A stretch of DNA of 64,000 nucleotides, taken from contig NZ_CP090898.1 of NCBI RefSeq assembly GCF_023078835.1, positions 2,048,045 through 2,112,044 of the forward strand, read 5' to 3'. Shown here one piece after another: positions 20,934 to 29,666 of this stretch. This DNA comes from Synechococcus sp. NB0720_010 (GTDB lineage Bacteria; Cyanobacteriota; Cyanobacteriia; PCC-6307; Cyanobiaceae). A program made the translations under genes and the position numbers. Within the stretch, counting starts at the first letter, position 1. Every line of letters begins with the position of its first letter. The notes below the pieces were generated by a model, which searched no databases, was not told where the DNA came from, and saw only the letters and a list, made by a program, of their open reading frames with translations.

Positions 20934-21682
20934 GCGATCGCCTGCTCCAACGCCGCCAACACAGCGCTGGTGTTGGCGATGACCGCATCAGCACCGGCGG
21001 CCCGCAGCTGCTCCTCATAGGCCCCGCGGCGCGGGCTGTTCTGGAGGTGCGGCGGGGCCACCGCCAGGCTGATGAAGCGTTGAGCGGGGCGCTCTTGGCG
21101 TGCCCGCACCACGGTGGTGACGTCAGCCACGGTGTCCCCCAGGTAGGCCACCGGCACGGTTGCCGCTGCCAGAGCGTCCGCCAGCCGCAGGAAGCCGCTG
21201 GGGTCCGGTTTGTCGGGGGCCTCCCCCATGGCGATGAGCGGCGGTTGCCTCAGGCCAAGGCGGGTCTCCAGCACGAAGCGGGCCGAGGGGGGCTCGGCGC
21301 CACTGACAAATCCCCAGGCCACATCCGCCGCCGAGAGAGAGGCAAAGAACGTGGGATCCACCAGCAACGGCTCGTTGCGGATGAAGCCCGCCCAAGCCGC
21401 TGGGTCACCCTCTGGATCACCACCGAAATAGAAGCTGTTGAAGACCTCTACCAGTGCCTCAAAGGCCGGGAGGTCTTGCTGACCCTGCCGGCGCAGCAAC
21501 TCCAGGGAGGCCTCCCAGTCGTTGTTCCAGCACCCCTCGGCCTTCAGGGCATCGATGCTCTCGGGGGTGGGCCGCTGGCCGCTGTAGTGATGCACCGTCT
21601 CCACGATGGCCTTGCGGTAGCTGCCTCCCACATCGCGGATCACGCCGTCGATGTCGAACAGGAGAACAGCGCGCGGGCTCAG
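20930..21682 (-). CDS. HAD-superfamily hydrolase (TIGR01548-like), non-canonical start
   Basis: The catalytic HAD motif DIDGVIRDVGG lies at the extreme N-terminus, but its first half (RAVLLFDIDG) is upstream of the first ATG/GTG/TTG-type start, a GTG at 21643. No ATG, GTG or TTG exists in frame upstream for at least 30 codons. CTG codons at 21661, 21682 and 21697 are the only near-cognate candidates; 21682 gives 250 residues and is my choice. Later motifs include MGEAPDKPDPSGF and LGDTVADV. Phosphatase of unknown substrate. Convergent with pepP and divergent from the PSRP-3 gene. Confidence 0.75.
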   Translation of the reverse strand: MSPRAVLLFDIDGVIRDVGGSYRKAIVETVHHYSGQRPTPESIDALKAEGCWNNDWEASLELLRRQGQQDLPAFEALVEVFNSFYFGGDPEGDPAAWAGFIRNEPLLVDPTFFASLSAADVAWGFVSGAEPPSARFVLETRLGLRQPPLIAMGEAPDKPDPSGFLRLADALAAATVPVAYLGDTVADVTTVVRARQERPAQRFISLAVAPPHLQNSPRRGAYEEQLRAAGADAVIANTSAVLAALEQAIA

Positions 21683-21726
21683 GGGACTGGAGAACAGCGG
21701 CTGGTAGGTTAGTTGTTTGTCATTAA

Positions 21727-22221
<495 letters not shown>

Positions 22222-22244
22222 TTTGCGCTTACCCCGTGTCCTTG

Positions 22245-22269
22245 GCCCCCGCAGAGCGGGGGCTTTTTT
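22245..22269 (+). terminator. Terminator of the PSRP-3 gene
   Basis: Stem GCCCCCGC / GCGGGGGC with an AGA loop, followed by six T residues, 23 bases after the stop. Confidence 0.95.
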
Positions 22270-22277
22270 GTGCCTGC

Positions 22278-23192
22278 TCAGCGGCGCGGGCTGACCACTT
22301 GATCAAAGCTGCTGGCGGTGATCAGTCCCGGTTGGCTGGCGGTGTCCACGGTGAAGGAGCGAGATTCCGCCTGGCTGGTGCCATCCGGATAGACGAAGGT
22401 CACGACCCCCTGCAGGGTGACCTTGCTGCCATCGCGGCTGACTTCCTGGAGGTTGTCGACGGCCACCCGTTGGAACTGGCTGAAGAAGGCGGGATCGAAC
22501 TGATCGGCGGCTTGGGGGCTGAAGAGTTGCTTGGCGGCAGCGGTGTTCCCTAGGGAGATGTCGTCGTACAGCTGGCGGACGGTCTCAATGGCCTGGTTCA
22601 ACTGCAGTTGGGCTGGATCCAACTTGGGTTCGCTGGTGGCCGGCTCCGGTTCGGTTTGGGTGGGTTTGGGCTCGCTCACCAGGGCCGGCGCTGGGGCCGT
22701 GGAGGGCGTCATGGAGCGGTTGAGCAGCACCAGCCAGGTGAGGGCACCAACAACGCCCACCACCAGCACGCCAGCGATGAAGCTCAGCACTGCGACGACA
22801 CCGCTGTTGGAGTGAACGGGGGTATCCACCCCGGCGGTGGGCTCGTCCTGGAGGTCGCTGGGGATGGCCTGGCCATCGGGGGCCAGGCCCAGCAGGCCCC
22901 GCAGGACGTCGGCCATCCGCAGGCACAGGGCCGGGGCGAAGAGAGCGTCGAGCTCCTGCTGCAGCCGCAGGTTGAGTTGGGTTTCGCTGGGTAGGGGCGG
23001 CCGCTCGGCCACGGCCTCCTGGAAGGCGGCGGTTTGCACCAGGTGCTTCAGGGCCGGCAGCAGCAGCAGTTCGTTGTCTCCGCAAAAATCGCTGAGCAGC
23101 GCCTGGTAGCGGCGCGCATCACTGCTGATCCCCCGCTCAAAGTCCGCCAGGATTTGGCGCCGCAGCTTCACGCCGAGCTGGTAGTCGTTCAT
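22278..23192 (-). CDS. Single-pass membrane protein with NTF2-like C-terminal region
   Basis: 304 residues from ATG 23192, which overlaps the PP2C stop (ATGA). Residues 1-110 are a helical cytoplasmic domain (RYQALLSDFCGDNELLLLP at 29-47). Residues 131-157 form one membrane helix, 160-195 a Pro/Thr/Glu-rich spacer, and 200-304 a probable NTF2-like domain (LNQAIETVRQLYDDISLGN, then strands). That layout resembles the extracytoplasmic sensor part of some bacterial kinases, but no kinase domain is fused here. Last gene of the kinase/phosphatase operon. No family name recognised. Confidence 0.72.
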   Translation of the reverse strand: MNDYQLGVKLRRQILADFERGISSDARRYQALLSDFCGDNELLLLPALKHLVQTAAFQEAVAERPPLPSETQLNLRLQQELDALFAPALCLRMADVLRGLLGLAPDGQAIPSDLQDEPTAGVDTPVHSNSGVVAVLSFIAGVLVVGVVGALTWLVLLNRSMTPSTAPAPALVSEPKPTQTEPEPATSEPKLDPAQLQLNQAIETVRQLYDDISLGNTAAAKQLFSPQAADQFDPAFFSQFQRVAVDNLQEVSRDGSKVTLQGVVTFVYPDGTSQAESRSFTVDTASQPGLITASSFDQVVSPRR

Positions 23193-24343
23193 GGTCGCGC
23201 CGGGGCGCGGGATGGCTCTTGAGTCTCGCTCGCCGCCTCCCATTGCGCCCGCAGGGCTTGCTCCAGGGCTGGGCAGATCTTCGGCTCCGCCTTGGCACCA
23301 GGCGCGTTGCTGGCAATCAGGGCGCCTAGGGGATCTCGCTCGGGGTGATCCAGCAGCGCCTGGGCTTGGGCGGGACTGCTCTTGAAGGCCAGGAATTGCT
23401 GGCGCCGTTGCTTGAGGCTGGCCTCAATCCGCTCGGGGTGCTGGCAGAGCTGTTGGATCTCGAGGGCCAGCGGATCAGGGGTCTTGGGCCACCACCAGAG
23501 GGCCCCCGCGATCAGGGCTGCGGCAGCGCCCAGGGCGGTGAGGACCCCCGCCTTCCCGCGCCGGGCTGGTTCGCTGCGCTGGGCGATGGCAACGGAGACA
23601 TCGTCACCGCTGCCTTGGGCCGTGATTTCCTCCAATCCCTGGACCAAGGCCTCCCCCTGGATCTCCAGCATCTGCTGGCAGAGCTGCAGGAAGTCCCCAT
23701 CTGTGGCGCAGGACTTGCGCACCCCATCGGTGCAGAGCACCAGGGCGGTTCTGGGGAGGGCGGACTGGAGTTGGACCCGCGTGGACCAGGCATCCAGGGC
23801 TTCGCTTTGGCAGAGGCTCAAGGTGGCCTCTCCTGTGGCGTTGCTCAGTTGCTCCTGGTTCACCAGACGGGCATCCCCATCGGCGTGGATCTCCACGAGG
23901 TCCCAATCGCCGATGCCGGTGCAGCCCCACCAGTCGGGGCTCAGCAGGACCAATCCCAGGGTGCAGCCGTAGAGCGCGCTGGAGAAGGCTTCGTCCGCTG
24001 AAGCGGCCTGGCTGCTCCAGTGCTCCTCGATCGCCCGGAGCCAGCGCTGCTGAATCGCGTTGGGCAGCTCCTGCGCGAGCAGCCGGCGCCAGCCGTCTTG
24101 ATCCTGAAGGGAGAGTGTCCTGGCCAGCGCCGCGACCGACTCCTCTGCCGCAGCGCAGGCCAGCTGGCTACCCACATCGCTGAGGCGATAGCGGCTGCCG
24201 CCATGGCCATCGGAGACCAGAAGCAGTTGCAGCTCAGGGCCGACTTGGCAGACCCGGGAGGCGTCTTGGCAGGGTTTGCCCTGCCGCCGGTGGGCGGCGC
24301 CGATCACGCTGCAATGGCGTGCGCCAGTCCAGGCGGGTCTCAC
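23189..24343 (-). CDS. PP2C-type Ser/Thr protein phosphatase, membrane-anchored
   Basis: About 384 residues. PP2C motifs: LVSDGHGGSRY near residue 45 (metal-binding Asp), GIGDWDLVEI, LVLCTDGVR and GSGDDVSVAI. A single membrane helix follows (AGVLTALGAAAALIAGAL, about 266-285), then a charged tail of about 95 residues. The phosphatase domain would be cytoplasmic. I place the start at GTG 24343, which overlaps the vWA stop as GTGA; the GTG one codon earlier (24346) is equally readable. It is the natural antagonist of the kinase encoded two genes upstream. Confidence 0.88.
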   Translation of the reverse strand: MRPAWTGARHCSVIGAAHRRQGKPCQDASRVCQVGPELQLLLVSDGHGGSRYRLSDVGSQLACAAAEESVAALARTLSLQDQDGWRRLLAQELPNAIQQRWLRAIEEHWSSQAASADEAFSSALYGCTLGLVLLSPDWWGCTGIGDWDLVEIHADGDARLVNQEQLSNATGEATLSLCQSEALDAWSTRVQLQSALPRTALVLCTDGVRKSCATDGDFLQLCQQMLEIQGEALVQGLEEITAQGSGDDVSVAIAQRSEPARRGKAGVLTALGAAAALIAGALWWWPKTPDPLALEIQQLCQHPERIEASLKQRRQQFLAFKSSPAQAQALLDHPERDPLGALIASNAPGAKAEPKICPALEQALRAQWEAASETQEPSRAPARP

Positions 24344-25071
24344 CACACCAGTGGACCGACGTCGTCGACGGGGTCCAGCAGGGTCGGCGGCAGATCCGGC
24401 AGGGGAATGTTGCCTGCATCCTGCGGCGTGTCATCCAACCGGCTGGCGGGCATGGAGGCCGCTCCGACCACGGCGGTGGAGGCCCATTGGATGTACTGCG
24501 CCAGGGTCGTGGCATTGCTGGCCTGCAGCGGTCGCCGCGGCGACTTGCCGCCACCGCTGGGCTCAGGACCAATGAACTGCTGCAGCACCTCGAGGTCGGC
24601 GTCATGGCCCATGGCAATCGCCAGGCGCACGGCCTTCTGGGCCCAAGGCTGACGCATCAGCTGGCTTAGCCCCGCATCGAAGTCGTCGGTGGGTTGGCCG
24701 TCGGAGATCAGCACCAAGACCGGGGGGAGAGCCCGCTCCTCCATCGGCGGGGACTGCAGCACGCCGGCCACCAGCTCCAGCGCTTCCCCCATGGCGGTGA
24801 TGCCACCGGCCTCAAGATCACGCCACTGCAGCTCCTGCACCGGTGTGGGCTCGGCCAGATGCCAGGCGGCGCCATCGGCAAAACGCACGGCCCGCACCAG
24901 CACCCGGGCTTCAGGGTTTTGCTCGGCAACCTCCGCCATGCCCGGCAGGGACTGCCGGATCGACTGATTCAGGGCTTGCATCTTGCCCTGGGCGGCCATG
25001 GAGCCGGAGCAATCGCAGAGGTAAATGAAGTGCAGTGGGCGGTTGCTGAGGCGAACGTTGGGGAAGGGCAT
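24340..25071 (-). CDS. TerY-like von Willebrand factor A domain protein
   Basis: 243 residues. A complete MIDAS motif is visible: CDCSGSM (D19-S21-S23 region), the threonine of GGITAMGEAL and the aspartate of LISDGQPTDD. The protein is almost all vWA domain, with a Pro-rich tail that ends in DDVGPLVW. TerY-like vWA proteins are known as partners of a kinase and a PP2C phosphatase in TerY-P systems. It starts 3 bases after the kinase stop and overlaps the phosphatase start. Confidence 0.88.
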   Translation of the reverse strand: MPFPNVRLSNRPLHFIYLCDCSGSMAAQGKMQALNQSIRQSLPGMAEVAEQNPEARVLVRAVRFADGAAWHLAEPTPVQELQWRDLEAGGITAMGEALELVAGVLQSPPMEERALPPVLVLISDGQPTDDFDAGLSQLMRQPWAQKAVRLAIAMGHDADLEVLQQFIGPEPSGGGKSPRRPLQASNATTLAQYIQWASTAVVGAASMPASRLDDTPQDAGNIPLPDLPPTLLDPVDDVGPLVW

Positions 25072-25074
25072 GGC

Positions 25075-26397
25075 TTATCTGCGGATCGGGGTGATCGGCC
25101 CGGCCTGGGTGCTGAGTTGCTGCAGGGCCGCGACATTACAGGTTTTGCCCGGCTCCACCTCCAGCAGCTGGCCGTTGCTCAACTGGCCTTGCCAGGCCGT
25201 TGCTCCGAGGTTCCTGAGACCGACAACGCTTGGGTCCGTGGGGTGGCCGACCAGCTGCGCCAGGGGCTGATCGAGCCGCTCGCTGTCGCGTCCATCGAAG
25301 TGATGGGGGTAGAGGTCATTGCCTGGGCAGGCGGCCACCTGTCCTCGGGGGAGCTGCAGTTGCAGGACTGCCGGGTTGGTGTGACCGCAGCTCCAGCAGG
25401 GTCCGCTGTGGAAGAGTTCTTCGCCGCAGTGCTGACAGAGGTGGCGTTGGTCCAGGCAGCGCGCGAGCACCTGCTTCCACTGCCCGGTCAGGGGGCGTAT
25501 GCCGGGTTGCCGAAGCCCCGCGCCAAAGCTCGTCTCAAACAGCTGCTGCAAGCTCCGCGGGTAGATCGGCCAGGTCAGCAAGGCCGCGGCGTGTTCCTCT
25601 GAATCAGGCCGGTTCGCGGGGTTCTCTGGATCAAAGATGAACAGGGCCTCCTCGCCGTAGAGCCGGCGCCGGGCCGGTTCATCGAGGCAGCGGATCGCCA
25701 GTTCCTGTCGCCCGCGGAAGGGGTCGTGGCGGGTGAGCAGCCGAAAGAGCAGCACGGCCAGGCTGAATTGATCCGTGCTGGCACTGGGTTTGGCTGCCCC
25801 CAGCAGCACCTCCGGGGCCATGAATCCTGGGGTGCCGAGCACGCTGCCGGCGCCCTGGCCGTCGATCGCGACGTTGTCGTTGTCGCAGATCAGGATCGCG
25901 CCATCGCCTGGCCTGAGGAAGAGGTTCCCCAGGGAGATGTCCTTGTAACAGAGCCCCTTGAGGTGGAGTTCGTGGAAGGCATCGGCCAGATGAAAGCAGG
26001 CCCGCAGGATGTTCTGCAGGCTGATCTCCATCCGCCCGCCGGCATGGAGATGGGCCCCCTGGAAACCACTGGGACGCAGGGGCATCAAGTAGCCAAAGCC
26101 TGGCTCTTGGCAGCGGATCAGGGGCCGACTCTCGGCGCTGGGCTCCAGCAGTGCCATGGGCCAGAGAAAGGCGCCGTTGGGAGCCCCCAGGCGAATGCTT
26201 TGCTGCAGGCGCTGCCGCAGTAGTGGGTCGCGGGCGATGCAACTGGGGAAGTACCACTTCAGGGCGAGCTCCTCCGCACCGCAGCGCACGGCGTAGACCT
26301 GCCCTTGGGTTCCGCCCCCCAGGAGGCGCGTGAGTTCAAGGGGTTGATCGAGGCCGTCGAACGGCAGGTGTGTCCCCAGCGGCAGCAGGCTGTTCAT
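25075..26397 (-). CDS. Divergent Ser/Thr protein kinase with C-terminal zinc ribbon
   Basis: 440 residues from ATG 26397, which overlaps the FHA gene stop (ATGA). Kinase motifs: glycine loop GGGTQGQV (27-34), K47 in LALKWY, catalytic loop CYKDISLGN (D153, N158) replacing HRDxxxxN, metal-binding DND (172-174) replacing DFG, and MAPE (193-196). Lys, catalytic Asp, Asn and the first metal Asp are all kept, so activity is plausible. A C4 zinc ribbon follows at C321, C324, C334 and C337. Soluble. Matches the kinase member of TerY-P triads in its neighbours and its zinc ribbon. Confidence 0.85.
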   Translation of the reverse strand: MNSLLPLGTHLPFDGLDQPLELTRLLGGGTQGQVYAVRCGAEELALKWYFPSCIARDPLLRQRLQQSIRLGAPNGAFLWPMALLEPSAESRPLIRCQEPGFGYLMPLRPSGFQGAHLHAGGRMEISLQNILRACFHLADAFHELHLKGLCYKDISLGNLFLRPGDGAILICDNDNVAIDGQGAGSVLGTPGFMAPEVLLGAAKPSASTDQFSLAVLLFRLLTRHDPFRGRQELAIRCLDEPARRRLYGEEALFIFDPENPANRPDSEEHAAALLTWPIYPRSLQQLFETSFGAGLRQPGIRPLTGQWKQVLARCLDQRHLCQHCGEELFHSGPCWSCGHTNPAVLQLQLPRGQVAACPGNDLYPHHFDGRDSERLDQPLAQLVGHPTDPSVVGLRNLGATAWQGQLSNGQLLEVEPGKTCNVAALQQLSTQAGPITPIRR

Positions 26398-27071
26398 CGG
26401 CCCTGGCTGGCGAGGGCCTTGCGGATGCCGTTGCGATGGGCCAGGGCCGTGCGGCGGTTGGCAAAGCCATGGCGTAGGGCACGGCCATCCCGTAGCACCA
26501 CCACCAGGCTGTGGTCCTTGCGGGAGCCCAGCACGATCCAGCCGCCCAGGGCGCCGATTTCTAGAGGCCAGAAGATCAGCGGGAAGGGCAGCAACAGCAG
26601 CCCCCCGAGGCAGAACAGCAACCACCAGCTGAAGACGTGGGGGTGGCGGGGCAGGCTCTGCACTCCCGCCGAGAGGATCTCGGCCAGCTCCACCGCTTCC
26701 CCATCCACATCGATTCGGCGGGGCGCGGCTGGTTTGGGCGCTGGCTTGGTCGCAGTGGTGGTGATCAGCTCAAACTGCAGCAGGGGGCCCTGGAGTCCCA
26801 GCCGGATCTCATCGCCGTCCTCGAGCTGGCGGCACTGTTGAATCCGTTGCCCTTCGAGGAAGGTGCCGTCGTTGCTCTGCCACTCGCAGATCAACCAGCC
26901 CTGGGTTTGCGAGAACCGGACGACGGCGTGGTGATCGGAAACCCCGGTTTGGCTGGCGAGGCAGAGCCGATTGCTCGGAGCCTTGCCGATCGTCAGGGGC
27001 TGTTTGGGATCGAGGGGCGCGGCTTTGCTGGGATCGCTGGCGAGCAGCAAGCGGGCTTTGGGGGCGCTCAT
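26394..27071 (-). CDS. FHA-domain membrane protein
   Basis: 225 residues from ATG 27071. The FHA domain (about 8-103) has the phosphothreonine-binding signature: LTIGK (28-30), SDHH (S45, H48) and SNDGTFLEG (N67, G69, T70). A Lys/Pro/Ala spacer leads to two hydrophobic helices (148-170 and 173-183) and a basic tail. The FHA domain would be cytoplasmic, and a likely reader of phosphothreonine made by the adjacent kinase. ATGA overlaps join it to both neighbours. Confidence 0.87.
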   Translation of the reverse strand: MSAPKARLLLASDPSKAAPLDPKQPLTIGKAPSNRLCLASQTGVSDHHAVVRFSQTQGWLICEWQSNDGTFLEGQRIQQCRQLEDGDEIRLGLQGPLLQFELITTTATKPAPKPAAPRRIDVDGEAVELAEILSAGVQSLPRHPHVFSWWLLFCLGGLLLLPFPLIFWPLEIGALGGWIVLGSRKDHSLVVVLRDGRALRHGFANRRTALAHRNGIRKALASQGR

Positions 27072-27394
27072 CGCTCTCCTCGCCGGCGCGCCCACCAGAG
27101 TCTCCAGTCATCGCGCAGGTCGTTCCAGAGGCCGCCATCCCCCTCGCGATAGGGCACGACACGACCGGGGAAGAGGACCGCTTTGCTGGCCAGCGCCAGC
27201 GCCACGAGCACCATCAACAGCAGGATCCAGCCCGGGATCGCACCCACCCAGGTGAAGGCAAAGAAGGCCCGCAGGGCATAGAGCCCGATCGTGATCGCCA
27301 ACCAGAGGCGGAAGGGCTCCCAGGGGTCCCGTTGACGCTGCACCGAAGGGGGGCGGAGGTGGGCTGGTCTTAGCCTATGGCTGGACTGCAACAC
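27068..27394 (-). CDS. Small membrane protein at the head of the FHA/kinase operon
   Basis: 108 residues if GTG 27394 is the start; other in-frame starts upstream would run into the divergent penicillin-binding protein gene. Two hydrophobic helices (about 31-47 and 50-70) are flanked by Arg-rich termini, and the C-terminus is Trp/Arg-rich (NDLRDDWRLWWARRRGER). Its stop overlaps the FHA gene start (ATGA), which supports it as a real gene. Function unknown. Confidence 0.65.
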   Translation of the reverse strand: MLQSSHRLRPAHLRPPSVQRQRDPWEPFRLWLAITIGLYALRAFFAFTWVGAIPGWILLLMVLVALALASKAVLFPGRVVPYREGDGGLWNDLRDDWRLWWARRRGER

Positions 27395-27416
27395 CCGCCT
27401 GAGCACTTCCTCTCGC

Positions 27417-29666
27417 TTGGATCGTCTTGCCTCACCGGCCGTTCGGGAGGCTTGGAAAGACTTTGCCCGTGCAGCCCTTCGCGGACCTTGGCGAGAGCGG
27501 CTCGAGGCGGTGCGGAGCACCCTGCCTGCATTGCTGGAACACCAGGCGCGCCTGGAGCTCTGGGGGAAGGACGGGAAGATCCAGGAGCTCAAGCTTGAGC
27601 CCAGGCGTTATCGCCTGGGCCGTGATCCGGCCTGCGAGCTGCCGTTGAGCGATCCGAGTCTCAGCCGGGTGCACGCGATCCTTGAGAAGGAGCGTCCCAG
27701 CGACCGGGACTTTGCATTGGAGGACTTTGGTTCCTCCAATGGCCTGTTCCATCGGGATCGTCGGATCCGCTGGATTCAGCTGCGGGATGGGGATGCGGTG
27801 CAGCTGGGCTCGCCCCTCAAGGGCCAGGCGCCTGAGCTGCGCTACGTCCACCCCCGCAGCCCCCTGGAGCAGGCGATTCGCCTGGTGGGCATCACGGCCT
27901 TGGCAGGCTCAGCCCTGTTGGTGAGTGGCATGCTGCTGGCCGCCAGCATTGGCGGCGGCTCCCGGATCCGCAGCATCGACGGTCCGGTCAAGATCTTTGC
28001 GGCCGATGGTCAGCAGGTGGATGCCAAGGAGGGGGCCTCCACGGCGCTGCCGTCCTTACGGTCCTATCCGCTGCATCTGCGCCAGGCCCTGCTGGCCTCC
28101 GAGGAGGCCCGCTTTGGTTGGAACAGCGGCATCGACCTGTTCGGCACCCTGCGCTCCGCTGTGTTGGGGAGCGGCGGCGGCAGCGGCCTCACCCAACAGG
28201 TGGCGCGCATGGTCTACCCGGAGGTGGGGCGCGACCTGAGCCTGACCCGCAAGCTGCGCGAGCTATGGGTGGCCCTACAGCTGGAGGTGGGCTTCAGCAA
28301 GAACCAGATCCTCAAGCTCTATCTCGATCGCGCCTACCTGGGCCTGGGGACCGAAGGCTTTGAGCAGGCGGCCCAGCTCTACTTCCGCAAGTCCGCCAGC
28401 GATCTGGACGTCGGCCAGTCGGCCTTTTTGGTGGGACTGCTCCCCAGCCCGAACGGCTACAGCCCCTGCAACCTCGAGGACCCAGGTGCGGGCCTGGAGC
28501 GCCGCAACCTGGTGCTGAAGTTGATGCACGAGCAGGGTTGGTTGAGCGATCAGGGCCTGATCGATGCCCAGCGGCGGCCCCTGAACATCGATCCCTCGGC
28601 CTGCCGGGAGTCGAGCTTCAGCAGTTACCCCTTCTTCAGCGACTACGTCATTGGTGAGCTCGAGGGCACCCGCTTTGGTTTGAACCTCAGGGGCGGTGAT
28701 GGGGCTGGCAATTACGCGGTGGAGAGCACGATCAACCCCAAGCTGCAGCAGTTGGCCCAGGAGCAGCTGAAGCGTTTTTTGGAGGGGCCCGCGGCCGCGG
28801 CGGGGCTGACCCAGGGGGCGCTGATCAGCCTGAATACCGAGACCGGCGACATCCTGGCCTACGTCGGCGGTGGCGATTACAGCCGCTCGAGTTTTGATCG
28901 GGTTCAGGCCCTGCGCCAGCCCGGCTCGACCTTCAAGTTGTTCCCCTTCCTGGCGGCCTTGGCCGCCGGCGTCTCACCGTCCGAGTCCATCTCCTGTGCC
29001 CCACTGGACTATGTGGGGGGCTGCCGTCAGTCCGCCGGAGCGATCAGCGTGGCCGCGGGTCTGGCGGGTTCGGAGAATGTCGTGGCCCTGCGGCTGGCGG
29101 AGCGGGCGGGGTTCTCCCAGGTGCTCAAGCTGGCGCGACGGCTGGGCATTTCGACGCCGCTGGACGCGGACTACAACACCATGCTGGGCGGCCGGGAGAC
29201 CTATCTCTACGAGATGGCCCGGGCCTATGCCGTGGTCGCGAACGGGGGGAGATCGGTGCCCGTGCACGGGGTCAGCCGCATCTATGACCTGGGCATCTGC
29301 CGATCGCTGAAAAGCCTGGACCGCTGTCCGGCCAGGGGTGTGACGACCCCGATTGGAGAGCGATCTCGCCAGTTGATCCGGCCGGAGGTGGCTGCGGCGA
29401 TGGATCAGATGTTGGCTGGGGTGGTCCAGGGCGGAACGGGCAGAGCGGCGGCGGTGGTCCCGGATGCCCGCGGCAAGACCGGCACCACCAACAACGGCGT
29501 GGATGCCCTGTTCATCGGCTACTCCCCCTCGCTGAAGGTTCTGACGGCGATTTGGATGGGGAACGACGACAACCGTCCCGCCTCCGGAGCGAGCGGTGGC
29601 TTGGTGGCGCAGCTTTGGGGGCGCTACATGCAGCAGGCCGCTAGAGCCCTGCCTGCAGCCGGCTGA
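27417..29666 (+). CDS. Class A penicillin-binding protein with N-terminal FHA domain
   Basis: 749 residues from a TTG at 27417 (no better start in frame). The FHA domain is at about 45-145: GRD (68-70), SRVH (83-86), SSNG (106-109). One membrane helix is at about 153-176. The GT51 glycosyltransferase has SEEARF (E229) and GSGLTQQ. The transpeptidase has STFK (S504, K507), SEN (552-554) and KTG (687-689). The enzyme polymerises and crosslinks peptidoglycan outside the membrane with the FHA inside. Divergent from the kinase operon by 22 bases; its 3' end overlaps the convergent rhomboid-like gene by 26 bases. Confidence 0.92.
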   Translation: MDRLASPAVREAWKDFARAALRGPWRERLEAVRSTLPALLEHQARLELWGKDGKIQELKLEPRRYRLGRDPACELPLSDPSLSRVHAILEKERPSDRDFALEDFGSSNGLFHRDRRIRWIQLRDGDAVQLGSPLKGQAPELRYVHPRSPLEQAIRLVGITALAGSALLVSGMLLAASIGGGSRIRSIDGPVKIFAADGQQVDAKEGASTALPSLRSYPLHLRQALLASEEARFGWNSGIDLFGTLRSAVLGSGGGSGLTQQVARMVYPEVGRDLSLTRKLRELWVALQLEVGFSKNQILKLYLDRAYLGLGTEGFEQAAQLYFRKSASDLDVGQSAFLVGLLPSPNGYSPCNLEDPGAGLERRNLVLKLMHEQGWLSDQGLIDAQRRPLNIDPSACRESSFSSYPFFSDYVIGELEGTRFGLNLRGGDGAGNYAVESTINPKLQQLAQEQLKRFLEGPAAAAGLTQGALISLNTETGDILAYVGGGDYSRSSFDRVQALRQPGSTFKLFPFLAALAAGVSPSESISCAPLDYVGGCRQSAGAISVAAGLAGSENVVALRLAERAGFSQVLKLARRLGISTPLDADYNTMLGGRETYLYEMARAYAVVANGGRSVPVHGVSRIYDLGICRSLKSLDRCPARGVTTPIGERSRQLIRPEVAAAMDQMLAGVVQGGTGRAAAVVPDARGKTGTTNNGVDALFIGYSPSLKVLTAIWMGNDDNRPASGASGGLVAQLWGRYMQQAARALPAAG

